This document shows positions 17,148-26,600 of a stretch of 64,000 nt of DNA, one piece after another. Under the pieces are notes generated by a model. It had not been told where the DNA came from and ran no database searches. It saw only the letters and a program-made list of their open reading frames with translations. The translations under genes and the position numbers were made by a program. The DNA comes from Gimesia sp. (GTDB lineage: Bacteria; Planctomycetota; Planctomycetia; Planctomycetales; Planctomycetaceae). Position 1 is the stretch's first letter. Each line of letters opens with the position of its first letter. The stretch lies in NCBI RefSeq assembly GCF_040219335.1, contig NZ_JAVJSQ010000015.1:62001-126000 (forward strand), written 5' to 3'.

Positions 17148-18557
17148 ATGACAAACTCCATTCGCTACGACGATTCCGCCGCCCGCAAGCTCATTGATGA
17201 GAAGTGGTATGAAGAACTGCAGCCGGCCCTGATGGCGGCCCGGGAAGAAATGTTGAAAGACATTGAACTGCTGGGCAGCGATGCGATCCCTGCGGACAAG
17301 CAGCCTCTGGATGCGGGTTTTCAGAACCTGCCTCAACAGTTGCTGGACGAATACGAGTCCCAGGGAAGCGGGAGCCTGCTGGGACGCATCGAAGCGAAAG
17401 CCCAGGAACTACGTGAGCAGTCGGACCGGTTTGTCGTGCTGGGGATCGGCGGTTCTTACATGGGGATGCGGGCGCTGTTCGAAGCGTTGTGCCATCCGCT
17501 GCACAATGAACTGACCCGCGAGCAGCGAGGAGGCGTGCCGCGCCTGTATTTTGAAGGGAACAATGTCGACAACGATTCGATTACGGCATTGCAGGAACTG
17601 TTGAAGACGAGTTGCCAGGATCCTAAGGATGTGCTGCAGCGGTGGAGTATGACCGTCATCAGTAAATCCGGGGGAACGCTGGAAACCGCCCTCGGCTTCC
17701 GCCTGTTCCGCGAATCACTGGAAGAGTATTACGGAGCCGATTCCGAAGAGAGCCGATCACTGGTGGTGCCGATCACCGGGCTGGAAGGAAAGCTGCGGAA
17801 CTTCTCCAATCATAAAGGGTATCCGGAAGTCTTTCCGATTCCCGACAATGTGGGCGGCCGGTTTTCGGTCTTCACGTCGGTCGGTCTGTTCCCGGCTGCC
17901 GTGCTGGGCGTCGATCTGAAAGCATTGCTGCAGGGGGCCGCGGACATGACGCGCCTGTTCAACACACAGCCGATGGGGGACAACCCGGTGCTGGATTACA
18001 CGGCGACCTGTCACCTGTTTGAGCGGGAGAAGAACGTATCGATGCGGATTCTTTCGACCTGGGGCAAGCGTCTGGAAGCGCTGGGGCTGTGGTACGATCA
18101 GCTGCTGGCGGAAAGTCTCGGTAAAGAAGAAAAGGGTGCGACGCCGCTGACCGTGGTCAACACTCGCGACCTGCACAGCCGGGGACAGCAGCACCAGGAA
18201 GGTGTGCGTGACAAGCTGATCACCAACGTGATTGTCGAACGTCCGGACAGCGAGCCAATCTCCGTGCCTGTCGTACCTGAAGAAGAAAATCAGGATCAGC
18301 TGAATAAGTTGAAAGGCAAAACGGTTCCCGACGTGCTCTCTGCGGCAATCGAAGGGACCAACCAGGCTTATGCCGACGTGCATCGTCCGACGGCGGATCT
18401 GATCCTGCCGAATCTGGATGCCTATACGGTCGGCCAGACCCTGCAGATGCTGATGCTGGCGACGGTGCTCGAAGGCCGGTTGATCAATATCAATCCCTAC
18501 GGGCAGCCGGGTGTGGAAGCCTATAAGAAGAACATGCAGGACGTGTTGAGCCGCTAA
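17148..18557 (+). CDS. pgi: Glucose-6-phosphate isomerase
   Basis: The 469-residue protein shows the PGI sugar-phosphate motifs: VLGIGGSYMGMRA (near 96-108), VISKSGGTLETALGFR (near 166-181), and near the end GTNQAYADVHRPTADL. It interconverts glucose 6-phosphate and fructose 6-phosphate. Length fits the shorter bacterial form. It ends before a strong terminator. The other sugar-phosphate enzyme in the window is the phosphofructokinase at 58.3 kb. Confidence 0.94.
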   Translation: MTNSIRYDDSAARKLIDEKWYEELQPALMAAREEMLKDIELLGSDAIPADKQPLDAGFQNLPQQLLDEYESQGSGSLLGRIEAKAQELREQSDRFVVLGIGGSYMGMRALFEALCHPLHNELTREQRGGVPRLYFEGNNVDNDSITALQELLKTSCQDPKDVLQRWSMTVISKSGGTLETALGFRLFRESLEEYYGADSEESRSLVVPITGLEGKLRNFSNHKGYPEVFPIPDNVGGRFSVFTSVGLFPAAVLGVDLKALLQGAADMTRLFNTQPMGDNPVLDYTATCHLFEREKNVSMRILSTWGKRLEALGLWYDQLLAESLGKEEKGATPLTVVNTRDLHSRGQQHQEGVRDKLITNVIVERPDSEPISVPVVPEEENQDQLNKLKGKTVPDVLSAAIEGTNQAYADVHRPTADLILPNLDAYTVGQTLQMLMLATVLEGRLININPYGQPGVEAYKKNMQDVLSR

Positions 18558-18590
18558 GGCGACATTCCGAGCAGTTAGTAATATAGAGAA

Positions 18591-18628
18591 CGCCCCGGAT
18601 CAGTCAGATGCTGATCCGGGGCGTTTTT
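18591..18628 (+). terminator. Rho-independent terminator after pgi
   Basis: A 13-bp perfect stem (CGCCCCGGATCAG 18591-18603 with 18611-18623) and a 7-base loop are followed by five T. Confidence 0.93.
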
Positions 18629-18653
18629 GTTCAATTTCGATTTCAGGGGCAGC

Positions 18654-19157
18654 TTAGCTGGGGACTTCCTGATTCTTGTCGATGGGGACGCCAATCATCT
18701 GTCCGCTGAAGACCATACTGTTGTTGACGAGTCCCTGGAAGTTGAATTCCGCCCGTTTGCCGGCGCGGATGCGGGCCAGCTGAGCCATAATCACCAGTCG
18801 CTGATTGGGGAAGACGGGGCTGCGGAAGCGAACGTCGTTCATGCCGCCGAAGCCGAGGAAGTCTCCTCCCAGTAATTTGAACTTGCGGGCATAGAAGCCG
18901 GCCAGTTGAGCGGAACATTCACAGAGGATGACGCCGGGCATCAGGGGGAAGTCGGGCATGTGGCCACGAACCCAGAATTCGTCTTCGGTGACATCCTTGA
19001 AGCCGACGATGCCATGCTTTTCATTATCAACATGGACAATCCCCGTCAGCTGCTCCATTTCAAATCGCTGAGGATTGATTTCTCTGATCTCTTCGATTCC
19101 AAAAATCGGGTTTTCAAAATCGAAGTCAATTCCTTCATAAAGCAATTTGGGAGGCAT
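18654..19157 (-). CDS. 3-hydroxyacyl-ACP dehydratase-like hot-dog protein (FabZ family)
   Basis: The 167-residue hot-dog protein has the FabA/FabZ active-site block GHMPDFPLMPGVILCE (65-80), with the catalytic His66 and Glu80. It probably dehydrates 3-hydroxyacyl-ACP in fatty acid or related acyl chain synthesis. It is somewhat longer at the N-terminus than typical FabZ (DFENPIFGIEEIREIN). GGAGAAG precedes the ATG at good spacing. It could serve a specialised lipid pathway, since no other fab gene is nearby. Confidence 0.88.
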   Translation of the reverse strand: MPPKLLYEGIDFDFENPIFGIEEIREINPQRFEMEQLTGIVHVDNEKHGIVGFKDVTEDEFWVRGHMPDFPLMPGVILCECSAQLAGFYARKFKLLGGDFLGFGGMNDVRFRSPVFPNQRLVIMAQLARIRAGKRAEFNFQGLVNNSMVFSGQMIGVPIDKNQEVPS

Positions 19158-19342
19158 GGTCTCTCTTCTCCAATAAGGGCATCAATATCTGAGGTATGAC
19201 CCTGGTTCCCTTTCAGGGCCATCAGGTGCAGGAAATGTATATAGTCAATGGGTTTAGGTATCAGATGGGTTAGTTCATCCAAGTGGAAATGCGAGTCCGA
19301 TATCTGATAAGGCAGAAATATTAGCAGAATCGGCGGAATATG

Positions 19343-20299
19343 TTAATCGAGGATTTCCGCTATTTGGCTCAAATTAGTGATCAACCTGTCAGGTTTGGTA
19401 TCAGGGCTTCTGACTTCTGCTTTACTGGCGTGAATGCTGAGAGAATCGCCGGCAAACAGGGCGGTTTTCATCCCGAAACTCCGGGCGATCGCCAGATCAT
19501 CGGGGATGCGGGAGCCGACGTGCAGAATTTCCTCGGGGGGAATGTCCAGTTGATCGAAGCGCCCCAAGAGTGTCTCGTACAGACTGGCCGAGGGTTTGCG
19601 GACTGTTTTGCGATAAGAGAAACAGAAACATTCCTGTGTGAACAGCTCGGACAGGGGCGGAAGTGTTCCCTGAGTGCCTAATGCCCGCAGGAGCTGAACC
19701 AGAGTGAACGGCTGAGCATCCGCAAACAAAGCGACTTTTTTACCGTACTGACTGAGCTGGCAGAGTGACTCCAGGGCGTCGGGCATGGGAGCGATTCCCT
19801 GCAGGCTGGAGTGGAAGAAGTAGGCGACTTTCAGGCTGAAGTCGTCGAGGTTGCCGTAAAAGGATTCATCGAACGTGTATTCGTTTTTCTGCAGGCGTTC
19901 GATGAGCAGTTTCCAGAGGTCGGCGGAGTTGATTTCCGGCTTTTCCCCTTTGGCGACCTTTCCGCCGAGTTGCTGGTCTTCGAGCAGCGAGCGGTATTGG
20001 GAGAGCATGTATTCCCAGGGGGCCCCCGGTTTGCGGGACATGCTGTTCCACATATTGAACTCTTTGATTGTCTTATCGAGGGCGATCTGCATGCGGAGCT
20101 GCTGCTGATGGTCGAACAGAAGTTCGCCGTCGGTGATGTGCAGCAGGGTGCCATAGATACTGAAGGTGATCGCGGAAATGCGTTTCAGCGGTTTGAGAAA
20201 GGGCGTCGCCTTGGGCGTTTCCAGCGCGGGAGCCGTGGGCCAGATCAGATCATCCCGGTTGGATAACCAGTCAGCGTATTCTTGAAGAGTCTGCGGCAT
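19343..20299 (-). CDS. HAD-superfamily protein lacking the nucleophilic aspartate
   Basis: The 318-residue protein has a HAD-like layout, with ITFSIYGTLL (44-53) at motif I, VALFADAQPFT at motif II, a basic KTVRKPS segment, and ILHVGSRIPDDLAIARSFGMKTALFAGD at motif IV. In motif I the first aspartate of D-x-D/Y-G-T-L is serine (codon AGT read directly on the minus strand), and in motif IV the usual G-D is G-S. It therefore keeps the fold signatures but should not act as a normal HAD phosphatase. No good ribosome binding site is seen before the ATG. The start sits 185 bp upstream of the FabZ-like gene. Confidence 0.75.
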   Translation of the reverse strand: MPQTLQEYADWLSNRDDLIWPTAPALETPKATPFLKPLKRISAITFSIYGTLLHITDGELLFDHQQQLRMQIALDKTIKEFNMWNSMSRKPGAPWEYMLSQYRSLLEDQQLGGKVAKGEKPEINSADLWKLLIERLQKNEYTFDESFYGNLDDFSLKVAYFFHSSLQGIAPMPDALESLCQLSQYGKKVALFADAQPFTLVQLLRALGTQGTLPPLSELFTQECFCFSYRKTVRKPSASLYETLLGRFDQLDIPPEEILHVGSRIPDDLAIARSFGMKTALFAGDSLSIHASKAEVRSPDTKPDRLITNLSQIAEILD

Positions 20300-21292
20300 A
20301 AGGGTTGTATTTCAGATCGTATATCGTGTCAGCTGTCGCTGGAAGCAGCTGACATTCAGAAACCAGAACGGGTCTGTCGGGAATGTGATGAACGATTCGG
20401 TGAATGCGGTTGTAAACTCTGCCTGAGAGATGAATTTTGACAGACAGACAACCGGAATTCAATGTGATCTTAGACGGGTGGATATGGACAGGGCAAGCGC
20501 AAAGGCAAAAATCGAATGGCTTCTCTGGTGAACAGGTAATAAGGCCACAGGAATAAAAGAACCAACACGGATCGCTATATCCGTCGTAATAGAGACGACA
20601 GTTCCAATACATTGAACCAGAGACGGGTTGCTGTTGTCATAACGGTTATCCGCTCGGAGCAGGCTTACCCCGGGGAAAATCAGCGGAACCTGATACGAAA
20701 ACTCAAGTCACCTCAGAAATAAGGTTCACATCTTAAGCATTTCCCCGAGCCGTATTAAGTGCCTGTTTTACAGGGCATTAGAGCATGATATCCCTCACAG
20801 CTGATTCTTCCGTACCAGCTATTCCGAGTGTCTCTGTCACTACTGCACTCTCTCTTGTCAAAGAACTTAAAGTCCTCACGGCAGTTTCGTCGATGCAATT
20901 AGGGCAGACGGTTGAAACCGGAAAGACGTAAAAACCACGTCGAGCCAGTCAACACCAGTTGAATGGTTCAATCCGATCAACAGTCTGTAAGGGGGGAGAG
21001 GACAAGACGGATCTAGTCTGACGAACTGATCTGAATGGTATTGCGATTGTCATTCAGTCCGACCCCAAAAGTATTACGTACCAGATCCCAAATTTCCTTA
21101 AAATTAAAGATTGGCATTTTGAAACAGTTTCTGGAGATGCTGTCTCCAGAGACAAACCCCGACCCAAGACTACACAGGTTACAACGTGAACTGACTGGCC
21201 AGGATAGCCGCAAACTGTAGTAGGGGTTAAAGCAGAAGAAAAGTAACCTTTCTTCGACGAGATTTGCCAAGCATGTGATTGGAGAGCCCGCA
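20300..21292. other. 993-bp stretch almost free of genes, leader of the HTH-receiver gene
   Basis: Only one short open frame (20785-20931) has a plausible ribosome binding site. A small hairpin (CTGGAGA 21131-21137 with TCTCCAG 21143-21149) lies 144 bp before the regulator start. No tRNA cloverleaf, terminator or repeat is recognised. It probably contains the divergent promoters for the HAD gene and the HTH-receiver gene, possibly with a long 5' leader. Confidence 0.45.
20785..20931 (+). CDS. Possible small protein of 48 residues
   Basis: ATG 20785 with AGGG nine bases upstream opens a 48-codon frame ending in TAA. The peptide is S/T/V-rich (MISLTADSSVPAIPSVSV at the start) with no recognised domain, signal or membrane helix. 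It could be chance, as no conservation evidence is available here. Confidence 0.2.
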   Translation: MISLTADSSVPAIPSVSVTTALSLVKELKVLTAVSSMQLGQTVETGKT

Positions 21293-21865
21293 ATGAAAAC
21301 GATCTTCACTACTGGCCAAGTAGCAAAGATCTGTAAGGTTGCACCCCGCACGGTTAGTAAGTGGTTCGACTCTGGACGCCTGAGAGGATACCGAATTCCC
21401 GGTTCTCAGGACCGCCGAATCCCACGTGAGCACCTTATTCGATTTCTTAAAGAACACGGCATGCCATTAGGCGAACTGGAAGACGAAGCGATGGGCAAAC
21501 TGCTGCTCGTCGGTGCCGATACCCAGGTTCGAGCCAGCCTTGACGATCTGATGGCAACAGAAGACTTCAAAATTGAATACGCCGTGAGCGGTTTTGAAGC
21601 CGGTATCCAGGCAGAATCACTGCACCCCGACTGCGTAATCGTTGATTTCGCCATGGGTCGCAACGAAGCTCTGATGATCGCACAAAACCTGCGACGCAAC
21701 AAAGACTACACCGACTCTGTTCTGATTGCCCTGCTGAGCGATGAAGACAACGCCAGCGGTTTCGACAGAACACTGTTTAACGAAACTTTCCGGAAACCAT
21801 TTGACGCTGCATTGCTGGCCGAACGGATTCGGACCTTGGTTGGACGTAAAAAGCAGATCGCCTAA
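21293..21865 (+). CDS. Excisionase/MerR-like HTH fused to a C-terminal receiver domain
   Basis: I choose ATG 21293, with GGAGAG six to seven bases upstream, over a GTG at 21275. Residues 1-60 form an excisionase/MerR-type winged helix (FTTGQVAKICKVAPRTVSKW, then GYRIPGSQDRRIPREHLIRF). Residues 70-185 are a CheY-like receiver: LLLVGAD at the acidic pocket (GAD where DDD is usual), Asp in CVIVDFAMG as phospho-acceptor, and the lysine in ETFRKPFD. The DNA-binding domain precedes the receiver, opposite to most response regulators. No histidine kinase is adjacent. A regulator, targets unknown; the protein looks highly conserved in planctomycetes as I recall. Confidence 0.9.
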   Translation: MKTIFTTGQVAKICKVAPRTVSKWFDSGRLRGYRIPGSQDRRIPREHLIRFLKEHGMPLGELEDEAMGKLLLVGADTQVRASLDDLMATEDFKIEYAVSGFEAGIQAESLHPDCVIVDFAMGRNEALMIAQNLRRNKDYTDSVLIALLSDEDNASGFDRTLFNETFRKPFDAALLAERIRTLVGRKKQIA

Positions 21866-22001
21866 TAGACCGGGCAGGAATGCCTTAAGGTGAGATTGCC
21901 AGGGACGTGTAGTTCTCGATATTATGGACGGTGTCGAGAGAACGGCCCGCTGGCCAACCAGAACAATCGCAAAGGGATTTGCTGGTTTGCGTGAACGACT
22001 A

Positions 22002-22040
22002 AACCCGGCCAAGAGGTAACACTCTTGGTCGGGTTTTTTT
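22002..22040 (+). terminator. Rho-independent terminator after the HTH-receiver gene
   Basis: A stem of about 15 bp (AAACCCGGCCAAGAG with CTCTTGGTCGGGTTT, one G-T pair) and a 6-base loop end in a T run. Coordinates may be off by one base. Confidence 0.9.
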
Positions 22041-22065
22041 ATTGCGCCCCGGAAGTAATGTCACC

Positions 22066-23733
22066 ATGAATCAATCCACAACACAAGCGCCGCTGAATGC
22101 CCGCGAGAAACTGAAGCCCGCCGCCTGGTATGCGCTGCTGGCCTGCCTGGCCTTTCTGCTGGTGGCGGCCCGCCTGGACTGTGCCCGGGATCTGTCACTC
22201 ACCGGACCGGGACCCGGGATGACGGTCGACGAACCGTTTAACGTGGGGCAGGGGGTGTTCCTGGTGCGTGCGATTCGCGTGTATGGGCTGGGTATCATTG
22301 CCCCGGAGAGCCTGCGGGAGATCTTTGAGCATGAGAACTATCTGCCCGATCATCCGCCGCTGGGGCGTCTGCTGATTGGCATCGCCCATGAAACAGTGGC
22401 AGGGTTAGCGGGAGAGGGAGAGCGACCGTTCGTCGTAACCTATGGTCGCTACGCGTCGGCACTCTGTTTCGCCTGCCTGGTGTTTGTGGTGGGCTGGTTT
22501 ACCTCTCAACGGTCCGGTCATTTCGCGGGCGTAGTGGCTGCTGTCGCGTTGATTGCATTGCCCCGTGTGTTCGGACATGCGCATCTGGCGGCACTGGAGA
22601 CGGTGACGGCACTCTTCTATGTGACCGCGGTGCTCGCGGTGATCCGGTTCTGGGATACTACGGAACCGCCGACCACGAAGCGGGCCTGCCTGACCGGTAT
22701 GCTGCTCGGACTGGCGCTGCTGACCAAGATTCAGGCGGTACTGATTCCGATTCCCGTGATCATCTGGGCGCTGTGGAAGTGGCGTCTCAAGGCGATCAAG
22801 CCACTCCTCTGCTGGGGAGGCGTGGGAGTGCTCGTCTTCTTTGCGGGCTGGCCGTGGCTCTGGTTTGATCCGGTCGGGCATCTCAGTGAATATCTGGGAC
22901 GAACCACGGGCCGGGCTGCCATCTATCTCGATTACTTTGGAACGAAATACGCCGACCGCGATGTTCCCTGGCATTATCCCTGGGTGATGTTGCTGGTGAC
23001 GATCCCGCTCGGCCTGCTGGTACTGGCGTTGATTGGTGGCTGGAAGACGGGCCGCCGTTCAGAGGCAGAGCGTGAGCAGCGATCCAGCGGTGGCGTGCTG
23101 CTGATCGGTTCGCTGCTCTGGCCACTCATGCTGTTTTCCTGGCCGGGGATTACGGTCTACGACGGCGTGCGGTTATTTTTGATGGTCTTTCCCATGGCGG
23201 CGATTCTGATCGGCGTGGGGGCAGCACAGAGCTGTGAGTGGCTGCAGCAGCGATTTTCCATGCGAGTGGCGCGTACCGCGGTAGGACTGCTGATCCTGAC
23301 GCAGGCGTATGCTGCATTCGCTTTCAGTCCCTGCTGGCTCAGTTATTACAGCCTGCTGACCGGGGGACTGCAGGGAGCGAACGCACTGGGGATGGAAGTC
23401 ACGTACTGGGGCGATTCCATCACGGCGGAAATGCTGCACGATGTAGTCGAGCGGGTGCCCGAGAATTCGTATCTCCAGCTGGCACCGATTCTGCATCCGG
23501 CTTACATACAGATGTTGCAGGAGACGCCGGAAGTGAAACGGAAGGGGATCAAGCTGATCCCCTTCGATTCCGAACGTCAGGGCGTTTCTGAATACGTGTT
23601 GTACTTCCAGCGGAAGCCTTACCTGCCGGAAGAACTGCAGCCACGTGAGTCAGCTGCGTGGCAGACCGAGATTGCCGTCGTGCGGAAGCAGGTGCCTTTA
23701 GCACGACTGGTGCGACTCAATCCGCCCCGCTGA
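22066..23733 (+). CDS. Membrane glycosyltransferase, GT39/PMT-like
   Basis: The start is ATG 22066 with GGAAG upstream; an earlier TTG at 22042 would sit in the T run of the terminator. The 555-residue protein has about ten membrane helices. The first periplasmic loop has an acidic TVDEPFN motif, followed by DHPPLGRLLIG, the pattern of the dolichyl-/undecaprenyl-phosphate-sugar-dependent GT-C transferases. It probably transfers a sugar from a lipid carrier at the outer face of the cytoplasmic membrane; the acceptor is unknown. It converges with the SMP-30 gene with a gap of four bases. Confidence 0.85.
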   Translation: MNQSTTQAPLNAREKLKPAAWYALLACLAFLLVAARLDCARDLSLTGPGPGMTVDEPFNVGQGVFLVRAIRVYGLGIIAPESLREIFEHENYLPDHPPLGRLLIGIAHETVAGLAGEGERPFVVTYGRYASALCFACLVFVVGWFTSQRSGHFAGVVAAVALIALPRVFGHAHLAALETVTALFYVTAVLAVIRFWDTTEPPTTKRACLTGMLLGLALLTKIQAVLIPIPVIIWALWKWRLKAIKPLLCWGGVGVLVFFAGWPWLWFDPVGHLSEYLGRTTGRAAIYLDYFGTKYADRDVPWHYPWVMLLVTIPLGLLVLALIGGWKTGRRSEAEREQRSSGGVLLIGSLLWPLMLFSWPGITVYDGVRLFLMVFPMAAILIGVGAAQSCEWLQQRFSMRVARTAVGLLILTQAYAAFAFSPCWLSYYSLLTGGLQGANALGMEVTYWGDSITAEMLHDVVERVPENSYLQLAPILHPAYIQMLQETPEVKRKGIKLIPFDSERQGVSEYVLYFQRKPYLPEELQPRESAAWQTEIAVVRKQVPLARLVRLNPPR

Positions 23734-23737
23734 GGTC

Positions 23738-24769
23738 TTATTGATCCAGGGGCAGTGAAGGGTGGAAGCCCGGGATCTTACAGGGGATGCGATACAGACC
23801 GCTGCCGGCGGTGATGTAGAGCGTCGATGCATCCTTGCCGATGCCGAACGTGCAGTTAGTGGGCAGTTCCGGCGTGGGGATGTAGGCCAGTTCTTTGCCT
23901 TCAGGAGAGAAGACCACGATGCCATACCGGCTCTCGGCGCGAAAGGCAGCGTAGATATTTCCTTTCTGATCGACAGTCATGCCGTCAATGCCGGTCTCTT
24001 TCGAACCGAAGTCGGCCAGGACTTTTTTCTTACCCAGTGAACCGTCGGCCTTGATCGGGAAGGCGTTGAGGGTCATCCGTTTCTTCGGATTTTTCGGAGG
24101 ATCTTTCTCCAGTCCGGAGAGACCGTTGTTGGTTTCCGCGACGTAGAGGGTTTTGCCATCGGGGGAGACGACGACGCCGTTCGGTTTGGTGATGTCGGTT
24201 GTGGCCCGGTGGACGGTTTTCTTTTTCGGGTCATAACGGAAGACGCTCATGTGATCGAGTTCGAGTGGTTCGAATCCGACGTAGCGGGGATCGGTGAAAT
24301 AGACCCAGCCTTTGGGGTGGATTACCAGGTCGTTCGGTGCGTTGAATTTCTTGCCTTCGAATTTGTCGACCAGGCACACGGGTTTGCCTGATTTGGAAAT
24401 CCGCGCCAGGCACTGTTTGCCGTTATTGGCACCACAGGCTGCCAGCAGTCGTCCTTTCTGGTCAATCATGAGCCCGTTGCTCTGACCGCTGTCCGCACTG
24501 AAGACGCTGGTCTTGCCGGTTGCGGGATCGAAGGTCATGATTTTGCCCTTACCGCCGGCGAAATTGATATCGCTGAAGTAGATCAGCCCGTCAACATCGA
24601 CGCAGGCCCCTTCGGTGAAGCCTTTATCGACCCAGAGGGTTTCGACTTTGGCATCCGGGGAGACGATCGACGCGTCGCCGCTGGGGGCGGCGGTTTCAGC
24701 AGAAACTCGGGAGCCGGTCAGTCCGGAGATGACGATTCCCAGTACAAGAACGTGTTGCCAGTGAACCAT
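23738..24769 (-). CDS. SMP-30/gluconolactonase-like exported beta-propeller protein
   Basis: A signal peptide (residues 1-24, ending near SRVSAETA) precedes a six-bladed propeller with FTEGACVDVDGLIYFSD, APNDLVIHPKGWVYFTDPR and TKPNGVVVSPDGKTLYVAET, matching the metal- and substrate-binding blocks of SMP-30/gluconolactonase. It may hydrolyse a sugar lactone in the periplasm. AGGA lies before the ATG. It is the last of three minus-strand genes (PhyH, aquaporin, SMP-30), 69 bp after the aquaporin gene. Confidence 0.9.
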   Translation of the reverse strand: MVHWQHVLVLGIVISGLTGSRVSAETAAPSGDASIVSPDAKVETLWVDKGFTEGACVDVDGLIYFSDINFAGGKGKIMTFDPATGKTSVFSADSGQSNGLMIDQKGRLLAACGANNGKQCLARISKSGKPVCLVDKFEGKKFNAPNDLVIHPKGWVYFTDPRYVGFEPLELDHMSVFRYDPKKKTVHRATTDITKPNGVVVSPDGKTLYVAETNNGLSGLEKDPPKNPKKRMTLNAFPIKADGSLGKKKVLADFGSKETGIDGMTVDQKGNIYAAFRAESRYGIVVFSPEGKELAYIPTPELPTNCTFGIGKDASTLYITAGSGLYRIPCKIPGFHPSLPLDQ

Positions 24770-24838
24770 GGTTTGTTCCTCTTCTGTTGCTGTGAATGCA
24801 AAACGAGCGATTTAAGATATCTCAAGGTGCGAGCGCCA

Positions 24839-25540
24839 TCAGGATGCCTCCGCGGGTTCGATTTCGGCATCAAATTCAGTATCAGTTTCGGTCTCATGTG
24901 TATTGTTGCGGACCAGCCAGAGCGAAGGCACCGCGAGGACAGCACCAGCGGTCGGGCCGATGAGATAGAGCCAGAGTGATTCCAGATGGCCGCTGACCAG
25001 GGCCGGAGCCAGGGAGCGGGCCGGGTTCATGGAGGCGCCGCAGATCGGTCCGGCGAACATTGCTTCCAAAGCGATCACGGCGCCAATGGCGACACCGGCG
25101 AGGATGCCGGTCTCTTTCGCGCCGGTACTCACGCATAAGACGACGAACATCAGAATCCAGGTGAGGACCGCTTCCAGTATCAGCGACTGGATCTCCGTGC
25201 CTGCAGGCAGGGTCATGCCGTAGTTGGTCAGGCCCGGGAACGTGATTTTCAACAGCAGGCAGGCGGCGAGGGCGCCGATGACCTGGCAGATGATATAGGG
25301 GAGCACCTGGTTGCCCGGGAAGCGTTTACCGACCCAGAAGGCAATCGTCACAGCGGGGTTAATATGTGCGCCGGAGATTTCGCCGATGGCGTAAATAATC
25401 GCGGTGACAACCAGGCCGAAGACCAGGGCGATGCCGACGTGCGTCACGGTTCCCTCGGAAACCTGGTTAGTGACAATGGCGCCGGCGCCGCAGAACAGCA
25501 GAATAAAAGTACCGAAGATCTCCGCGTAGTATTTTTGCAT
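24839..25540 (-). CDS. Aquaporin / glycerol facilitator (MIP family)
   Basis: The protein has six membrane helices and the two NPA boxes: GAHINPAVTIAF (about 57-68) and GASMNPARSLAP (about 168-179). I take ATG 25540 (protein MQKYYAEIFGTF) with GGGAAG upstream; an in-frame TTG at 25570 would add ten residues. It conducts water or small neutral solutes through the cytoplasmic membrane. The short AqpZ-like form suggests a water channel, but the selectivity filter was not modelled. An acidic tail follows the last helix. Confidence 0.93.
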   Translation of the reverse strand: MQKYYAEIFGTFILLFCGAGAIVTNQVSEGTVTHVGIALVFGLVVTAIIYAIGEISGAHINPAVTIAFWVGKRFPGNQVLPYIICQVIGALAACLLLKITFPGLTNYGMTLPAGTEIQSLILEAVLTWILMFVVLCVSTGAKETGILAGVAIGAVIALEAMFAGPICGASMNPARSLAPALVSGHLESLWLYLIGPTAGAVLAVPSLWLVRNNTHETETDTEFDAEIEPAEAS

Positions 25541-25585
25541 CTCTGATGACTTCCCGAGCATGAAACTCAAATGGAGGTTGGGAGT

Positions 25586-26422
25586 TTAATCGTTTTCCGG
25601 TCGAGGTGGATTGAGCCAGTGTCCGGAAGGATCGGAACCGGCGACAATCACACCTTTGGCATTCCAGTCCATCCCGGCGCGGACGTCTGCGGCACAGTAG
25701 CGGAGAGTGAGTCCACAGCGGCGGCGGTCGGACTGGTTGGCTTCGGAACCGTGCAGGAGCAGGTCGGAGTGAATCGAAATCTCGCCGGCATTCAGAGTAT
25801 CGTCAACGGGAGTGCCGTACTGTTCGGGATTGTCGATGGTCTGATTGAGTACGTTGTCTTCATGGGAACCGCTGGGGCGGTAGGTCATGTGTCCGTAGTG
25901 ATGACTGCCGGCGATGAACCGCATGTTGGCGTTTTCCGGGTCGGCGTCATCGATGGCCAGCCAGACCGTGACCGCCTTGGAGGGGGACAGGGGCCAGTAA
26001 CTGGCGTCCTGATGCCAGGAGACGGCCTTCCCGTCATGGGGCATTTTGCAGAAGAAATGCGATCCCCAGGCAATCACATTTTCGCCGAGCAGGTCTTTCA
26101 CATGAGCGACGATCCTGGGATGGGTGAGCAGGTCGTAGACTGTGCCGTACTTCATGTGGGCGGTACTGATCGAGTAGCTGTTACCACCCGCGGCGATGAC
26201 CTGTTCCAGCAGTCGATCAAAGTATTCGCGGTTGGCGATGACTTCCCGATCGTCAAAGATGCGAATGCCGCGGAGGAAGCCGTCTCGGTTGAAGTCTTCG
26301 ATCTGTGCGACCGTCAGCAGTTGTGGATCAGCGGTTGTGGAAGGATAAAACTTGAGATCGCGCTGTAATTGGGACAGTTCTTCTTCGAGGGGGACTGCCT
26401 TAAATTCTTTGGAGTCAGCCAT
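25586..26422 (-). CDS. Phytanoyl-CoA dioxygenase family protein (PhyH)
   Basis: The 278-residue protein has the Fe(II)/2-oxoglutarate dioxygenase triad: H137 and D139 in SWHQDASYW, H224 in LLLHGSEAN, and the 2-oxoglutarate-binding arginine at 233-235 (DRRRCG). Related planctomycete proteins hydroxylate small molecules; the substrate is unknown. It is the first gene of a minus-strand group with the aquaporin (45 bp) and SMP-30 genes. Confidence 0.9.
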   Translation of the reverse strand: MADSKEFKAVPLEEELSQLQRDLKFYPSTTADPQLLTVAQIEDFNRDGFLRGIRIFDDREVIANREYFDRLLEQVIAAGGNSYSISTAHMKYGTVYDLLTHPRIVAHVKDLLGENVIAWGSHFFCKMPHDGKAVSWHQDASYWPLSPSKAVTVWLAIDDADPENANMRFIAGSHHYGHMTYRPSGSHEDNVLNQTIDNPEQYGTPVDDTLNAGEISIHSDLLLHGSEANQSDRRRCGLTLRYCAADVRAGMDWNAKGVIVAGSDPSGHWLNPPRPEND

Positions 26423-26600
26423 ACCGGTTCTCGTCGTGTTTCAAGAGAATGAATGAGTCGCTGTTTCAGCCGGCGGAAGTGCCGGTTCTCCCACGGGAGA
26501 GATCAGAATTCATTGTAAATCGGAACAGGTCGGGGAACAACTTAGAAGTGGAAGTTCGCGAGGATCGAGACGATGCGGGGACGAATGGGCTTGCGTTGCC

